Shown here piece after piece: positions 1 to 12,969 of a stretch of 64,000 nt of DNA. Below the pieces are notes generated by a model. It was given only the letters and a program-made list of their open reading frames with translations, did no database searches and was not told the DNA's origin. This stretch comes from Polytrichum commune (taxonomy: Eukaryota > Streptophyta > Polytrichopsida > Polytrichales > Polytrichaceae): positions 18,042,001 through 18,106,000 of the forward strand of contig OX485804.1 of assembly GCA_950295325.1 (NCBI GenBank), read 5' to 3'. Position numbers and translations under genes: made by a program. The first letter of the stretch is position 1; each line of letters starts with the position of its first letter.

Positions 1-599
1 TAAAACAAGACGCACGCAAATGATGGGAACTAATATGCTTGGAATTTACAGCTGCAGTGACATCCCAACTGCAAGCTTGCCACTTCCAGCATCGAAATTG
101 GTTTCTGTGGCCTCAGGAGAGCACCAAAGAAGAAGTACCAAGCGTGCAAAGCTTCTTTGTAATAATGCATGGTGTGGGCCTTGTTCCGTTCGGGGAGTCA
201 TTAGGGTGGGGACCTCCGTTAATGTTTAGAGATTTGATAGCAGCAACTAATGAGAGCAAGGGCTAGTGAGCAGTATGGGAGCTAGGGATCAGGCTAGAAG
301 AATTGGGGTAGGGATCATTCAAGTCATGTATGCATTTTTTGAACGACCGCAAACATTGAAACCAAATTGCATTTGGACAATTGAGGCTGTCAATGTCATA
401 TTTCTTGTTTGAACTAGTAGTACCATGTCTTTTTTTTTTTAAAAAAAAAAATTAATTTTATTATCTCATTGCTTCTTGGATGTCAAGTCTGCTCTCTCCT
501 TGGAACACATGATCAAAATCTGGGAACTTATGAAAGCTTAAGACGTAGAGAGAGAGAGATGTGGCACCTTTATAAAATTTTCTCTCTCTAAATATCTAT

Positions 600-1235
600 G
601 AGACATTGTTACAAGGGAGTCCACTATTGAAATGAAATTGATTTTAAAGTCCATGAAGCCAAAAGGTTAAGAGACTAGAAGTACATTAGTATGGAGTCCA
701 AGAGGTTAATTTCCTAGAGTGGCAGAGTGTAGTGGCCTCTATGAGACAACAACTAACATCAACATGATGGTCAACGTGGTAGCAAGACCTGAGATTATAT
801 TTAACTCTATATTCTAAAATAAAGAAGCAAACCTCTCTCACCACTAGCGATGATAAAGGTCCGGACATCCCAAACACAAAGTTTTGTGCTTCATTCTCAC
901 CTACATTACAAGAGCAAAAGTGGCACAATCTATGATCTCTATTGAAAGCAAAAGGCTTTATAAAGTTGAGCGCAATTACTGACATGCTTCAAGCCTTTTA
1001 TTTTGTTATTTCTGACTTCATTGTGGCTCAAAACCATAATGATGGTCAATGTGATAGCAAGACTTAGGCTGCGTACCTAGCTCTACATTTCAAAAAAACG
1101 GAAGCGAACCTCTCTCTCTAGTAGAGTTGTAAAGGTCTGTGCATCGATCCCAACACAAGGTGTGCTTCATTTCCATTTTCTGCTACGTTGTAAGAAACAG
1201 AAGTGGCACAATATACAAGTACGTCCATTGAAAAC
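600..1235. repeat. Two diverged copies of a dispersed repeat
   Basis: Bases ~690-985 and ~1020-1235 are diverged direct copies of each other. Both share a block with 'agcaaacctctctc', a 'gtgcttcatt' stretch, and 'aagtggcacaat' near the end. A third, more diverged relative lies at ~52690-52960 in the same orientation (it shares 'agaagcaaaagtggca'). No coding potential is convincing. The rest of 1-1257 shows only AT-rich sequence and short homopolymers. Confidence 0.5.
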
Positions 1236-1257
1236 AAAGGTGTAAATAAATACTTAC

Positions 1258-1659
1258 ATGTTTGCCTTCAAAGTGTTTCTTCTGAGTCCACCGCGGTTCG
1301 ATGTCATCAAGGTAGCCATACTTGGTAATTGGACCCCAAACGTTGACAGGATACGTGATGCCTGTGTCCATACTCGTTTGGGCTCCCATCATGTCCTTGG
1401 GCGTGCGCGGGGGAACAGGGGTGATCACCCCCGGTGGCACAAACGAAGGCGTCCTCGGAGAGCGCATGGGAGTACTCGAAGAAGCAGTCTGCTTCGGCGA
1501 TTTTGGCGATTTTGGCGACATTGGAGATTGAGACTTCACAACAATTCGAGCTGGTGGCTTTGGCGAAGCAGGTTGAACAACAGCCAGTGATTTCTGACCT
1601 GAATTAGGAGTGTTCAGTGAATCGGCGGGTGTCGCAGTTGAAGCACCTTCTTCGCCCAT
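1258..1659 (-). CDS. First coding exon of an unrecognised Pro/Ser-rich protein
   Basis: The exon reads from an ATG at 1659-1657 for 134 codons and ends at a canonical GTAAGT donor just below base 1258. The N-terminal ~95 residues are low-complexity and basic, rich in Ser, Pro and Thr, with an SPKSPKSPK run (~50-58) and several S/T-P sites that look like proline-directed kinase targets. Residues ~105-134 are a more ordinary folded-looking stretch containing NVWGPITKYGYLDDIEP. I do not recognise the family. The remaining exons should lie on the minus strand below 1250 or outside the window; none could be identified in the repeat-derived sequence there. The open frame, low-complexity bias and strong donor support a real gene, but function is unknown. 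Confidence 0.5.
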
Positions 1660-2938
1660 GTTGCTCAGGTATTACCGTGATACCACAAAAAACACAGTCG
1701 CTCAATGGGATGCTGAGAATTTTACACTTCAGGAATCGTCTTTTAGTAAACTGAATGTATTCTTCCACAGTCCCAATATCATTATATGGGTGACAACCGA
1801 GCAATCTTCAGAGTGGCTTCTCACATTGATCTTCCATGTTGCTGCTCAGATTCACCGCCCCCTGCACGGGAACTCGAAACTATGTTGATGTGTTCATGTT
1901 TGGAAAATCACGATGATTCTGCTGGACTCTAAACGGAATGGGTTAAGTTTCGCTTGAATCATCTGCACAGTCAGCTAATGGTTATTCCTGGTATTGAAAG
2001 ATCAAAACCACCACTACAGCGGCTGGCAGTTGAAGGGTTAAGTCATCACCAGCAGCAAATTAATCCCAAATTAATGTGCATGGCATATACTGTATAGGGG
2101 AATTAACTGGTGAGGGAATTATTAAGACTCTCCAAACTGAGTTTCATTTCTGAAAAAGGAAAGTTAGAGAATTCATCTACACACTTTGGTGAAGCCATCA
2201 TCATCCCACAATGGCTACATCCCGACTGAGCAACTCCATTCCAAAACACCAAGCCAATGAAAGATGCCATGTTTTCTATGAAGAATTTGAACTATGGACC
2301 TGCATTCGTAAGATTACAAGCATTTCTAAGACTACAAAGTCTACAAAAGGTCAAAGATTTCTTAGAAGTGAAGAATAATACCTAGTGGTTGGGTGGTGAC
2401 CCTTCCTTGGCACCAAAGGTATCAACAATTTCTTGTCAACGCCACCCCATGAGTTTCCAAGGATCATGTTGCTCTTTGCTGGAATGAAAACAAAATTTAA
2501 AAAAAGAAGTCAATCATCATGAAGTCATTCGAAAGAGTATGAGACGTGATCTAAAGGGGACTCACTCCTTCACATAGCCCTTCCTTAGTATATGCTATGT
2601 GAGCTGCTGCCGGAGGAGAAGGCTGCAAAATGTCCGGGAGGAGAATAATTGAACTCTTGCGGCTGCTTCAAGCTATAAAAGTAACTCTAGAAAAAGGGTC
2701 CCAACCGCCTCAACAAACTTCTTTTCATCACGTTCGGCTGACTCCACCATGTGCTCAATACACCGTATATGGTATTTAGTGTCACGCACACTTTGGAGTC
2801 ACTTTGTGCTATCACTTTGTACTATGGATCTCATTTTTTACCAACAAAGGTCAAATTGGTTGTTTGGACACTATATACCATTAACTTCTTCGCTTTCTAC
2901 TGGTTATTTGTCTCTCTCCTCTGGCGACCCCTCCCATC

Positions 2939-2963
2939 TCCCTCCCTCCCTCCCTCCCTCCCT
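2939..2963. repeat. (CCCT)n microsatellite
   Basis: About six CCCT units in tandem. The surrounding 1660-3590 region holds no gene I can support: it is AT-rich sequence with no clear splice-linked open frames. Confidence 0.85.
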
Positions 2964-3905
2964 AATATTTGCCTATGAAACTCTTTGCATTGATATCTCA
3001 ACATCTTTGAAAATCGATTTCGTTAATGAGGATCAAGTTACTCGTTGAGTTAAGGGAAGGCGGGCCTCAGAGCTCTTCACCCACTTCTTGTACCATATGA
3101 AACACGTAAATTACTATTGCAAGATGAATGACAATTCCAAGTCGTGGCCGTCGTCATTTCCTGAGTCTTGATTTTCGAGCTCATAAATATCTAATTATTC
3201 TTTGTCAAAGTGACGATTGTTGTGCTGATTAAATTGGTCATTAAATATAGGCTCCCTTTATTGTGTTGACTATTCAGCTTAGAATGGTTAATAAATTTTG
3301 AGCTCGTGGTTGAATTTCTTTTAGACACGTGTTTTTTTGGTGTCCGTTCTTACGTCCACCACACGTAACCACATAAGTCGACCTCTCAAATAGGTATGGG
3401 TGTTTGATCAAGATTAGTATCATGTTCTTTGAGAACTACACTAAATAGTGCTATCATTATGAAGACTTCCGACCAATGCCTCACATAACATAAATTAATC
3501 ACCTTACATCAAAAGTAACACAAAAAAGAAATAATCACCCACACTAATTATCATTTTAGAAAAACAAATTTGTGGCCAACGCTAAATTTCTACTAAAAAT
3601 TCAACATGGGGTCAAAAATAATGTGGCCCATACTAAATCTCATTATGAAAATTAGCACGGGCTCTAGAAAAGTACTCTGGCCCCCAACAATAGGACTACT
3701 TAGGGCCTGCCCACACCTGCTGGTGGGCGAGGCAGTGGAAGGCCCCCACCAGCAGGGAGGGACTTTTCGTCCAAAAAGTTGACCCACCAGCGACTGGGCG
3801 CAAGGCCCTTAATATTTGGCCGTTCGCAGGTAGCCCGGGTAAGTTTTCGGGTTTAGGACCAGAAACTTACTAAAGTGCGCAAGAGTGACAACGGCCGTTT
3901 GAGTT

Positions 3906-4239
3906 CATTGGCCCGTGTTCGGGGAAATTTTTGGGCATATTGGTTGAAATCCTACCGTAGGTTACTAGAAGCTTAGGCTTAAAATAATTATTACCAAGTG
4001 TGCCTTAACACCTAGGCAGTTCTTGACTTTGTTTGCTCAAAAAATTAAAAATTAAAATTGGGTTAGCTAGCCACCCAAGTAATTTAAAGTCTAAAGCCTA
4101 GAACTCGATGATATTCTATAGATTCTATAGATTCCTCTTAAATGATCGGTAATTTTCCTGTAGTCTTCAACTTCAACCGTTTATTTCTCAAACTCAACCG
4201 GTTCATTTGTAACTAACTGCCGGTTCTCCCCGATCATTG
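3906..4239. mobile_element. hAT-like MITE, chimeric copy
   Basis: The right half matches the MITEs at 6517-6725 and 60137-60362 and ends in CTCCCCGATCATTG. The left half starts CATTGGCCCGTGTTCGGGG. A direct repeat GTTTGAGTT flanks it at 3897-3905 and 4240-4248, consistent with an 8-bp target duplication. A second left-end-like segment starts again at ~4250, so the locus is nested or tandem. It is non-coding and non-autonomous. Confidence 0.6.
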
Positions 4240-4724
4240 GTTTGAGTTTAGTGGCCCGTGTTCGGGGAGATTTTTGGGCATAATTGGTTGAAGTCCTACC
4301 ATAGGTTAATAGCATCTTAGGCAGAAAATAATTATTTACAAATCTACCTAAACTTTTTGGAAATTCTTGACTTTGTTTGCCTAAAAAATTAAAAATTAAA
4401 AATGGTAAGTTACGGGTTCAATTCCTGCCAAGGATATTAACTCTTCAAATTTAAAATTTTGAACATGCCTTTCATTTCACTTATTCAAGATTTTGTACTA
4501 AGAAATGATTTCTAATAACTTTTCATACATTTTAAAAACAATTAGTGCCGATATGAATTCCATTTAATCGGATATTGGCCAATGAAAATATGACAATATA
4601 GGCAATTGGCCGATTGATTTTACAGAAGACCGGCTCTTACCGATGTAAATTGGAAAAAATCCGACCCTTCGTAGCAACTACCGGCAATTAGCCACTGAGG
4701 CTTCAAAAACTTCCCGAACTCTGG

Positions 4725-4792
4725 CCCACACATGCTGGTGGCGGCGAACGGACTTCGTCCGTTCACTGCCCCCCGCCACCAGTATGTGTGGG
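4725..4792. repeat. Cruciform-type inverted repeat with nested hairpin
   Basis: Outer arms at 4725-4744 and 4773-4792 are near-perfect inverted copies (CCCACACATGCTGGTGG against its complement). Inside sits a second perfect hairpin at 4745-4763 (GAACGGAC-TTC-GTCCGTTC). The same CCACAC..CTGGTG arm recurs at 41400-41467, at ~3709-3760 and once at ~61889, so this is a dispersed short foldback family. The flanking stretch 4800-6130 has no supportable gene. Confidence 0.7.
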
Positions 4793-6132
4793 GAGGGTAT
4801 TAGTGTAGTTAACATACTACAAGTGGGATATTCATCGAGTTCTCCATGTTGATGACAGGTGTTGCACTTCACACTCTGTGAATTGCATGAAGATGCCATG
4901 TGTCACTTGGTAATTGATTGGAACTTGTGGAGAAGTTGATGTGGCATTTGGCGAGCAAAGTGCCTCATCGACAAGAATGTCAAAAGTAATTGTCTTTTCA
5001 AGGGTGAAGGGGCTCATATGCTTTTGAAGTGAAAACTCCGCAGGGTTCATGACGTCCTGTGACAGTGTTCATCAGTGTTGTCAAGAATTGGAGCTCTTGG
5101 ATGGATTTCTTGGGTTGTTTTCGTTTTGTGAGTTTCTTCAGCATTCAGCTCCAAACGATTTCAAGCCCGTTGGCCGGTCATTCGAAGCATATGAAATTTC
5201 TGGTTCTGATCAATGCCTGGTACAAGGAGATGATGAGCTTGAGCAAGTGATAATCAACGCTACCGAATCGAATACATCATAATACAGTAATTTAGCCATG
5301 CTACCAGGCAAATTTGTGCCTGCTTTGTGGGCCCAGGAATTGGTGGAGATTAACTGTCCCCGAATTGTGCCCATGTAATTCGATCCTGGTGAATTCCACC
5401 AGCACGCAATTCAGAGCCTGAATCTGGGTTCTCCCCAGTTAGTTCTTTGTCTACATGTAGGAAGGGTGTATTATAAAAAAAAAAAATGGTGCATACTAAT
5501 GTTACGATGCTCAGAGCTTTCAATTTTGGCACGTGGATGTGGCGCCTTTGGCAATGGGCGTGAATGGCATAAATACACATTATTGTCTTTGTTGAGAACC
5601 AAACATGGAGAATAGAGTTGTGCGTGTGTAAGTCTGGGCTTCAAACTCCCGTTGAGTTTGCTAAAATGTGACTTTGAGAGTTCATGCATAAACACATCCA
5701 AATTTTTCTCATTGGTTAACTTATCGTATTTGGAAGAGTGATGTTGAGCGATTTTTTTAGTTTGTCCTACTAAAACTTTGAGAATATTCTTTGGGGGGGT
5801 GGCAAGAAGACATCCATGAAATTTCACTCAACTTTCAAAATAGGTTCTGACAAACGACATGCTAACGAACCCATGATAGAAAAAAAAATCTCAAAGAATG
5901 ATCAAACCCATGATGTGGTCCGTCTGCAAGAGAATTTATGCATAACTCGAATGTCAAGTTCTACGCATAACTCTAATTTCAATTCAAGAAGAGATGATGC
6001 CCTCCACCCTAAAATTTCTTAGGTAAACGGCACATTTAATCGCATCCACCTCATCAATTAGAACATGTCTTATACACGATCCAACAACATATTCACAAAA
6101 TTCACCAAGGATGGTGCATACTCTCATCCTAA

Positions 6133-6343
6133 CACTAGTAGAAAACTATGCCCCAAAAAATCGCAGTCGAAATCGGTTGTAATTCTTTTGACCAGCCTGA
6201 TATGCAATTGTCTAAACGATTACATATTTTTCTTTTACAATTTGCGGCTGCAAAATTTTGGGACAATTTTGGGACACTTGTTGCGCAATTGCTTGGCCTC
6301 GAAAAGCTTCAAACTAGGTGATGTATTGGGCATTGCTCTCTAA
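6133..6343. mobile_element. CACTA-type MITE, left end or truncated copy
   Basis: It begins CACTAGTAGAAAA, the plant CACTA-type terminus. The following sequence, through TCTTTTGACCAGCCTGAT, matches the left end of the complete copy at 33793-34121. No matching right terminus was found, so it is probably truncated. Confidence 0.5.
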
Positions 6344-6516
6344 TTAGGATTCAGATTTAAATTCATTCCATTTCTTGATGCAGCGCACAGGTGCTCCCAG
6401 TTATCACTACTGTATTTATACTTGCTCGCTCAAGAACCCATTTGTTGCACCAATACTCTGTGTCTCTTTTACGTTTGATATAATGTTGTGGGTGCGTGTT
6501 TTCTCACAGGCTGGAA

Positions 6517-6725
6517 CAATGATCGGGGAGAACTGGCAGTTAGTTAAAAATGAACCGGTTGAATTTCAAGACTGCAGGAAAATTACCGATAATTTTAGAG
6601 GAATTTATAGAATTAACCCCAATTTAATGAAGGAAAACCGGAGGAGGTCAACATGTAAGCAGTTGGACTTGCAAACACTAGCTAGGATCTCAACCAATAA
6701 TGCCCAAAAATCTCCCCGATCACTG
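6517..6725. mobile_element. hAT-like MITE with perfect 8-bp TSD
   Basis: This 209-bp element has termini CAATGATCGGGGAGA and (inverted) CAGTGATCGGGGAGA. It is flanked on both sides by GGCTGGAA (6509-6516 and 6726-6733). It is the reverse-oriented sister of 60137-60362. The CA-start termini and 8-bp duplication fit the hAT superfamily. No coding capacity. Confidence 0.85.
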
Positions 6726-8121
6726 GGCTGGAATGATTTTTAAGGTTGCACTTTGGTAGAGTGGGTTGAAGTTAGTTGCACCCAATTAATTACACAATTG
6801 TAGCATGATAGTTAGTTGAGCTTCCTTGTTGAAGATGGAGCTTTGATGACCTTGTAAGCATTGTATTTCTCTTCTGACTTGTAGTTAAATTATGCCCTGT
6901 AGGTTATTTTGATTTGGAAAGTTTGGGTCATGCAAGAGCATATTTGACATCATCTGAAGATGCATTTCAAATGTTTTGTGCATCTGCTCACTTGAAACCT
7001 CGACTGAAATTTGTATTTCGCGAGGGTCTGATTTTGAGAACAATCCAAGCGACATAATTGTGCTTGACATACAAAGTTAGATGTGTTTTTTTTAGCATTT
7101 GTTAATTATGGCTTGGCTGTGTGCACATTGATTTCCTCGTAGACAAGGAATGCCCCCGGAAAAGAGATGAGATTTGCACCCGTCACAAATCCCAAATGTT
7201 CAGAATCACAACCCCAAATGTATACAGGATGCACATTTGATAGTGTGACAAGCATTTGACAAGTGCAAATCTCAACATTGCCTCGGAATAACATCAACGA
7301 ATTTGACTTGTTGGGAGATTTGTTGTCTATGGTGGACAAATGTGGCCGATATTATATAGTTCATGAGTTTTCTCAACTCGAAGTTACGATTTATGGCTGA
7401 CGATTGTTTTATAGAACCACCATTCAAGGTTCCTATCTGTTTTCTTGATGTTCTTGTGAATGCGGATACCGTAGGTTGATAGCTGGTCCGGCACAAAATA
7501 ACTCTAAAAATATATTGAGAAATAATAATAGACACAACTTGTCAAAACTACTTTAATTTACCTTATGTTTTTGCTAGAATATGGCAAGTTCTCAATCTAC
7601 ACAAGCTTATGTAGTGTTAATAATCCATTATTAGGTGCAAGATAGAGGAGGGGTTCGCATTATATTCCAAGTCATCCTTGGTCATTGCAAAAAATATGGA
7701 TTAACACAAAAATGTACTAAGAACTTAGTTTGTGTCCTTAATAACTTTTGGGACCTCAATTCCACATAGAAGTTGCACTTATTTGGAATTGTGTCCAACT
7801 AGAAGGAAGTTGGTACATGAAACAAAGTACTACGTCCAAGAATAACTTTGTGGTTTGAAAATTTTATGCAAAAGATATGAACGAATTTCAGCAAGCATTT
7901 TCAAGAAGTGAGGAGGTTTGAAGAGAAAATGTGCAATAAACTGATTTTTGAAGCTTGACTATGCTAAGAAGTATACTTTTCTAGAGTTGCGTTAGACTAA
8001 GGAAACTTAGACATTCAAATATAGTACCACTGCAACAAACAAAAGTGCAATTTGAAGTTTTTATACAAAAAATACGGACGTATAGATACAAGAGGACTAC
8101 CATGGCTTCATCTCTCAAGTT

Positions 8122-8354
8122 TATATAACATCATATTAAACATTATGGGACTTTTGGGAGTCCCAAAATTGCAAAACATGTACATTTTGACCAAAATTCT
8201 ACGTGGGAACGTGAATGGGAACGTGCATGGGAACTTGCCAAAGATTATGTGCGTGTGTATGGGAACGTAGGAACACGGGGGGGGGGGGGGGGGCACTCAA
8301 TTGGGAACCTCAATACGAGGAGTATGGACGAGATTGGGGAACTTCTATGGGAAC
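8122..8354 (+). repeat. Left terminal inverted repeat and GGGAAC subterminal repeats
   Basis: Holds the left 33-bp terminal-type repeat (8122-8154), then seven GGGAAC motifs starting at 8205, 8217, 8229, 8261, 8303, 8337 and 8349. A ~17-G homopolymer at ~8277-8293 interrupts the cluster. Arrays of short motifs just inside the termini are typical transposase-binding regions in plant DNA transposons. Confidence 0.6.
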
Positions 8355-8733
8355 CATGGCACATGGCTGGGCCATAACGTTCGCCAATGTACACCACTTA
8401 CACACGATATTTGTGATATTCATAAATAGTTGCCTGCGTACAAATTTTCACAGCACATACGTACAGTGTCCCACCGCACATGTTTGAAATTGCGGGGAAG
8501 TTAGGGTTTAGGGTCCCTACATTGAGGTCTGAAAATCCATACATTAATGGGACCACACCATGCATGATGATATGACATTGGTTGAAATTTGCACATATAG
8601 CAATTAAGGCCGTATCGACAAAAAAATGAGATGTTTGGTTCCAAACGTACTGCCCTATCACCTACCGCAGATCACTAGGGTCTTGACACTGGCTCATCTA
8701 ATCCCGTATCACCTTCAATTCCAGTGTCTTTGA

Positions 8734-11700
8734 TCACCGGGATGTGCGTCCCCCAGATTTACGTCTACCACCTCCATGTCCACGGCCCCCTCGATGCCCA
8801 CTAGACTCCCCGTCGTCCCACCCACCCTCCCTGTTCCCACGCTCGACTGTTGAACACCGTCGAAGATTATCTTTGGCAAAACCAATTTGCTCTGCTGGGA
8901 TAGTAACCTTTAATGGCTCCACATCTTCCTGTGCTGGCAGAGGCCAGGCTGCCAAAATGCAATCGATCGGCTGCCAGTCGGAAACGGAGTATTTCAAATC
9001 TCGTTTCCACTTGAAGTTTGGGTTTGAGTCCCAATCATTCCATTTCTTTGAAAGGTCCCTCGCGGTTGAAGTGGGAGTGAACCACTGTACAAGTATTTGA
9101 CGTGGATGATCTCCCGTGACCGCCAAGTTCGGTACAGACACAGCCCGGCATACCCAAATGGGTCTACCTATATCTTGTTCTTGGGGACGCAATATTAGCA
9201 TATGCCCCTCGTGCACATTCTCTGCGATGCGGAAAGCTGCTGCAGGACGAAGGTTTGCTGGACCAACATAATGGTCGTCCGGTTGGTGCTCTTCCCGAAG
9301 CTCTCCATTCTGCAAGAAGGGATGTGCATCTGCTTCGACTCTACTTCGTGGCCAGAATCCCTCGCATAATGGCAGCCCAACAGTGTATACGTTTTTGAGG
9401 GGTGCATCTAATGCCTCCTTCACCCCTATCCAATATTGCAAAATATGCATGTGTGAACCCATATATGCTCCTGTCGTGTCATGGTCACATATTGATTGCC
9501 AATAGTCAATGAACCCTTGCAATCCCACAAGAACCTCCTCCAGCTTGGCCATACCTCGCGGTGGTGCAGGAAAGGGGTCCCCGGATGGAATACATGGCTC
9601 CCCTTTTATATTTGATTTCCACATCTTCACACCGTCTTTGGGCAACCACTCCCCATGCGTGCTTAGCACTTTGTATTGCATAACTGGCCAACCATCATCT
9701 CGGACATAGAATTTGAACTGTTGAGCCTTGGTGTGCCCAATGAGTTTCTCCTTACCACTTGGGATATGCTCGCTGACGAATGTTCTCCAATCTGGAAGTT
9801 CCTCTATCATGTGTGGAATGACAGGAACCTTTTCCATGTCCATGTATGATTTCATAAGAAGGGGTATAGTGGGATAGCCGTGTTCACGCAGGTCCATACT
9901 CCACCTTCCAAATGATGCATCGATGTCAACATGGGTGTGGCCAACCAATAGATAAGATACATGTACCTCCGTGAATATTGCTTTCGCCGTGAGCATAGAC
10001 CAAAATGCCTTTACAAACCTACACTTGTTGTCCTTCCAACAATTATCAAGCTGAACATGCAGAATGGGTGGAAGAGGAACTGTAGGTGTGGGCTCCGTGG
10101 GTGGGGGTCGTAATCCTCCCAAACATACATCGCTCCCATTGAGAACAACACAATACAAAGGTGCACGCCCGGAACCATGAAAAAGACGCTGGGATGATGA
10201 TATGGGAGGTTCCTCCAAATCGCGTAAAAGTCTCGCGAATGAGCCCACAGTATGGTTGCAATCTCCAGGGTACATGTCCAGTGCATAGTGGGCATATCTC
10301 TCATCTCCATGTCCATGGGCCATCATGCCTGTTACAGAAAGTGGTAGCTTTGTAAACATATCGGTGTCTTTGTTCTTGGAAGCAAAGCAAGGCGATGCGG
10401 TTTTGCCATGGTCCATTTTGTCGTGGATAATCGTCAACACCTTTTGGGGATGCTCAATTGAAAGAGCCCTCATGCATTGGTAAGCGTTGCGAGCCGATTC
10501 TTGTTGTGCTAGGTGTTTTTCCAATTGTTTCGAAAACCCTGTGTGTGCGGCTGAACCTTTCATATGTTGAAGTATAATTGCGGACAACGAATCACACTTC
10601 CCACAACGCGCAAAATTATCACCAACCCTCTTCTTTATGTAGTGCTTAAAGTAGGTATTTCGAATTTTGCTCAGAGTTGAAATAGATATTGGGAGCACTC
10701 CGCATTTGTCATTCACCTGCCCATATAGTATTAGTATAACATTAATAATACTTCACATGAACCATGAACCAAAGTGTATGAAATACGTTCATAATTGCCC
10801 CCTCGTGTCTATTCATTATACACAAACCCAACTCGATTGAATGTTTGATCTCCATTATCAATGCGGGTAATTGGACTATACCAATTGCGTACCTCATTGA
10901 TTGTAACCAAGAACTTCTTCCATTTGGTTCCGCGAGGCAAGACCATTTCTACAACTCGTGTACCATTTGGCAATGTGCGAGCCTTGTGAGGCATCATATT
11001 TGCTTTGTCTTCCAGTAGTGTCGAAAGTGTGGCTGTAGCTTGCTGGGTGGATGTTCGATTCCTTTTCTTATTTAGGTTCCCATGATCGCGTGGACGCATA
11101 CCATTCTTGAATTCCGACCGGTTTCTGTAGAACGTCGTTTTCGAGACGGCAAAAATGTGTCTCCATGCCTTCTCGCAGACATTGCGCCCACTCAAGGTGA
11201 CGACCTTCGTTGAACTTACAGGTAGTACATGTAATTGGCCATGGACTTCGAGTTGCTTAGCATGTCTCATCCGTGGCGAACAAGTGTAGAACTCCGTTCG
11301 TAGCGCAAGTGCCTCTTCCCTGGGAAAATATCTAGTGCACTCCCTATCACAACACACGCTAGCAGATAGTTAGTGGATGCTATTATTATTGAGAATTTGT
11401 GATTTCTTTGTCGGTCTGTTCTGCGGCGTCGTGCGTGATGTTACATATGCCCTCTTCCCCTCTTTCTTCCGTCTTTCTAGCAACGTGTTTTGCACACGCA
11501 ACCTGCGTGTGCTCACTAGGAGGTGGTGTGCAAGTGTATACCTCTGTTGGAAAACCCGATCAAGAGGCCATATTCGCAAGGAGAACATCCATCCCATATC
11601 CATCATTCCCTCTAATGGCTCCATAATAAGCACACCAATATTGTCTATTCCTAGACATTTGTCTTCAACACAATCCATCGGATTGACGTTGCAGCAAATT

Positions 11701-11987
11701 CCTTTTGCCACATTTTGTCCACTCACATTTACAAGCATAACAGGACTATGCAGCCATTCCTCCCTTCTCAGCCCGCTGCAGTCTACATCAATATCCTCTA
11801 TGCCAGCATTAGTGTCGTCTTCCGTGAACACCGCTTCAGATAGTGAAGATCCCTGCATCGTATTATCAGGTAAGTATGTTTGTCCGTACTCATGTCAGAT
11901 ACCACAATATGAAGTTACATCACATTGCAAAGTGGGGCAGTAACTGACCTCCTCGGAGCTCAAATGCTCTACTTCAGGTTGCTCCAT
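8734..11987 (-). CDS. DUF7869-like DDD transposase, four exons
   Basis: Proposed exons: 11949-11987, 11542-11852, 10824-11358 and 8734-10716, giving ~955 residues. Splice signals are GTCAGT, GTATAC and GTGTAT donors with CAG, TAG and CAG acceptors, and phases match. The start is the ATG at 11987. Motifs: a CGKC cysteine pair (~333-336), IHDKMDHGKT (~393-402), VQLDNCWKD (~516-524) and LVGHTHVDIDASFGRW (~552-567). Together these give three spaced acidic residues as expected for an RNase-H-fold DDD/E catalytic core. The GHTHxDID signature is, from memory, that of the DUF7869 group of transposon-linked proteins. The C-terminus (~925-955) is Arg/Gly-rich. The gene sits just inside the left terminal repeat and is divergent from the cargo genes. 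The reading frame is intact, so it may be active. Confidence 0.7.
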
Positions 11988-12604
11988 TGCCCTGATAACA
12001 ACACATAACTTCATTAACCATATTATTGTGCCGCCTACATAAAGCTCTATTACATGAGAAGTATACACGAATATGGAAACCCATACCCAAATATTAAAGC
12101 ACAACACTGGGCGTGGACATTCAGTAGTTTAGGCGAACATTGATCAACAATAATAAATACAAATCATATTTTATTGACCATGATCAAACAAATACACATC
12201 ATATTTCAGTATGCCTTTATCATGGACCAAAGATATTGATGACACTTTAGTTGTTCAAGTGGGTGATATTTATAGAGGGGTCCCCACGAAATGATGTCCC
12301 TGTTTTCGGAATTCAATGGGGCTTTATCAATACTGATTACACTGCGACCTTGACAGTAGCAATTAAAGGAGCCCAATTGAATACAAGGATATTAGACACT
12401 ATGCTATACGCGGAGGTTAGTATCATTGGAACCTATTCAGAGCACCGATTATAGGTTTATGACAATTACGCGTTTATCCGTCTTGTAGATTGAAGATGTG
12501 TTCGAGGATGTAAATACCGGTGGCCGCCCTTCACAACACTTCATTATGTTAAAGGATGAGCTACACCTACACCTACACCTACACCTATTAATGGATTAAA
12601 TGAT

Positions 12605-12965
12605 TTCCTCTCGGCGGAGAGGAACTTGGCGTGGAGATTCCTCTCGGCCGAGAGGAAAATTCTCTCCATGGTCTTTACACCCCGTGGGCGCGTGACTAGG
12701 ACTAGCGGACCATGTCCACTTGCTGATCACATGGAACCATTCTCCACTTCAGTCTTCAAAGTTCTCATTTGGATTTAGGTTGGAGCGCAGTTTGGCGCCG
12801 TAACTCGGATATCGGTTCATCCCGCGTTGCCAGTTCTGATAACAAAAAATGGCCCAATTGGAGCTCTCATTCGGTGCCAGGGTACAGGGTGTCGGGTTTC
12901 CTCTCGGCCGAGAGGAAACTTGGTGCCAGGGTGAAGGGTGAGTTTTCCTCTCGGCCGAGAGGAAA
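12605..12965. repeat. Four CTCTCG-NN-CGAGAG palindromes upstream of the transposase gene
   Basis: Palindromes lie at 12605-12624 (one mismatch, GGCGGAG), 12638-12657, 12896-12919 (24-bp perfect) and 12944-12965. All have centre GC. They sit 0.6-1.0 kb upstream of the transposase start codon. Immediately before them is a short (CTACAC)n run (~12568-12586). Confidence 0.85.
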
Positions 12966-12969
12966 CTTG

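Noticed and set aside
686-985. 99-codon minus-strand frame
   Set aside because: Lies in a dispersed repeat whose other copies are not open.
4400-4440. tRNA/SINE B-box-like GGGTTCAATTCC
   Set aside because: No matching acceptor stem, anticodon arm or A box could be read around it; a single internal-promoter-like motif is not enough.
7106-7339. 77-codon minus-strand frame near 7.2 kb
   Set aside because: Short, no recognisable motif, no splice-linked partner; composition like the flanking non-coding DNA.
11377-11943. 188-codon plus-strand open frame
   Set aside because: It overlaps the transposase gene exon on the other strand, where splice sites, phase and family motifs are consistent. Composition (Phe/Cys/Ser-rich) is that of an antisense shadow.
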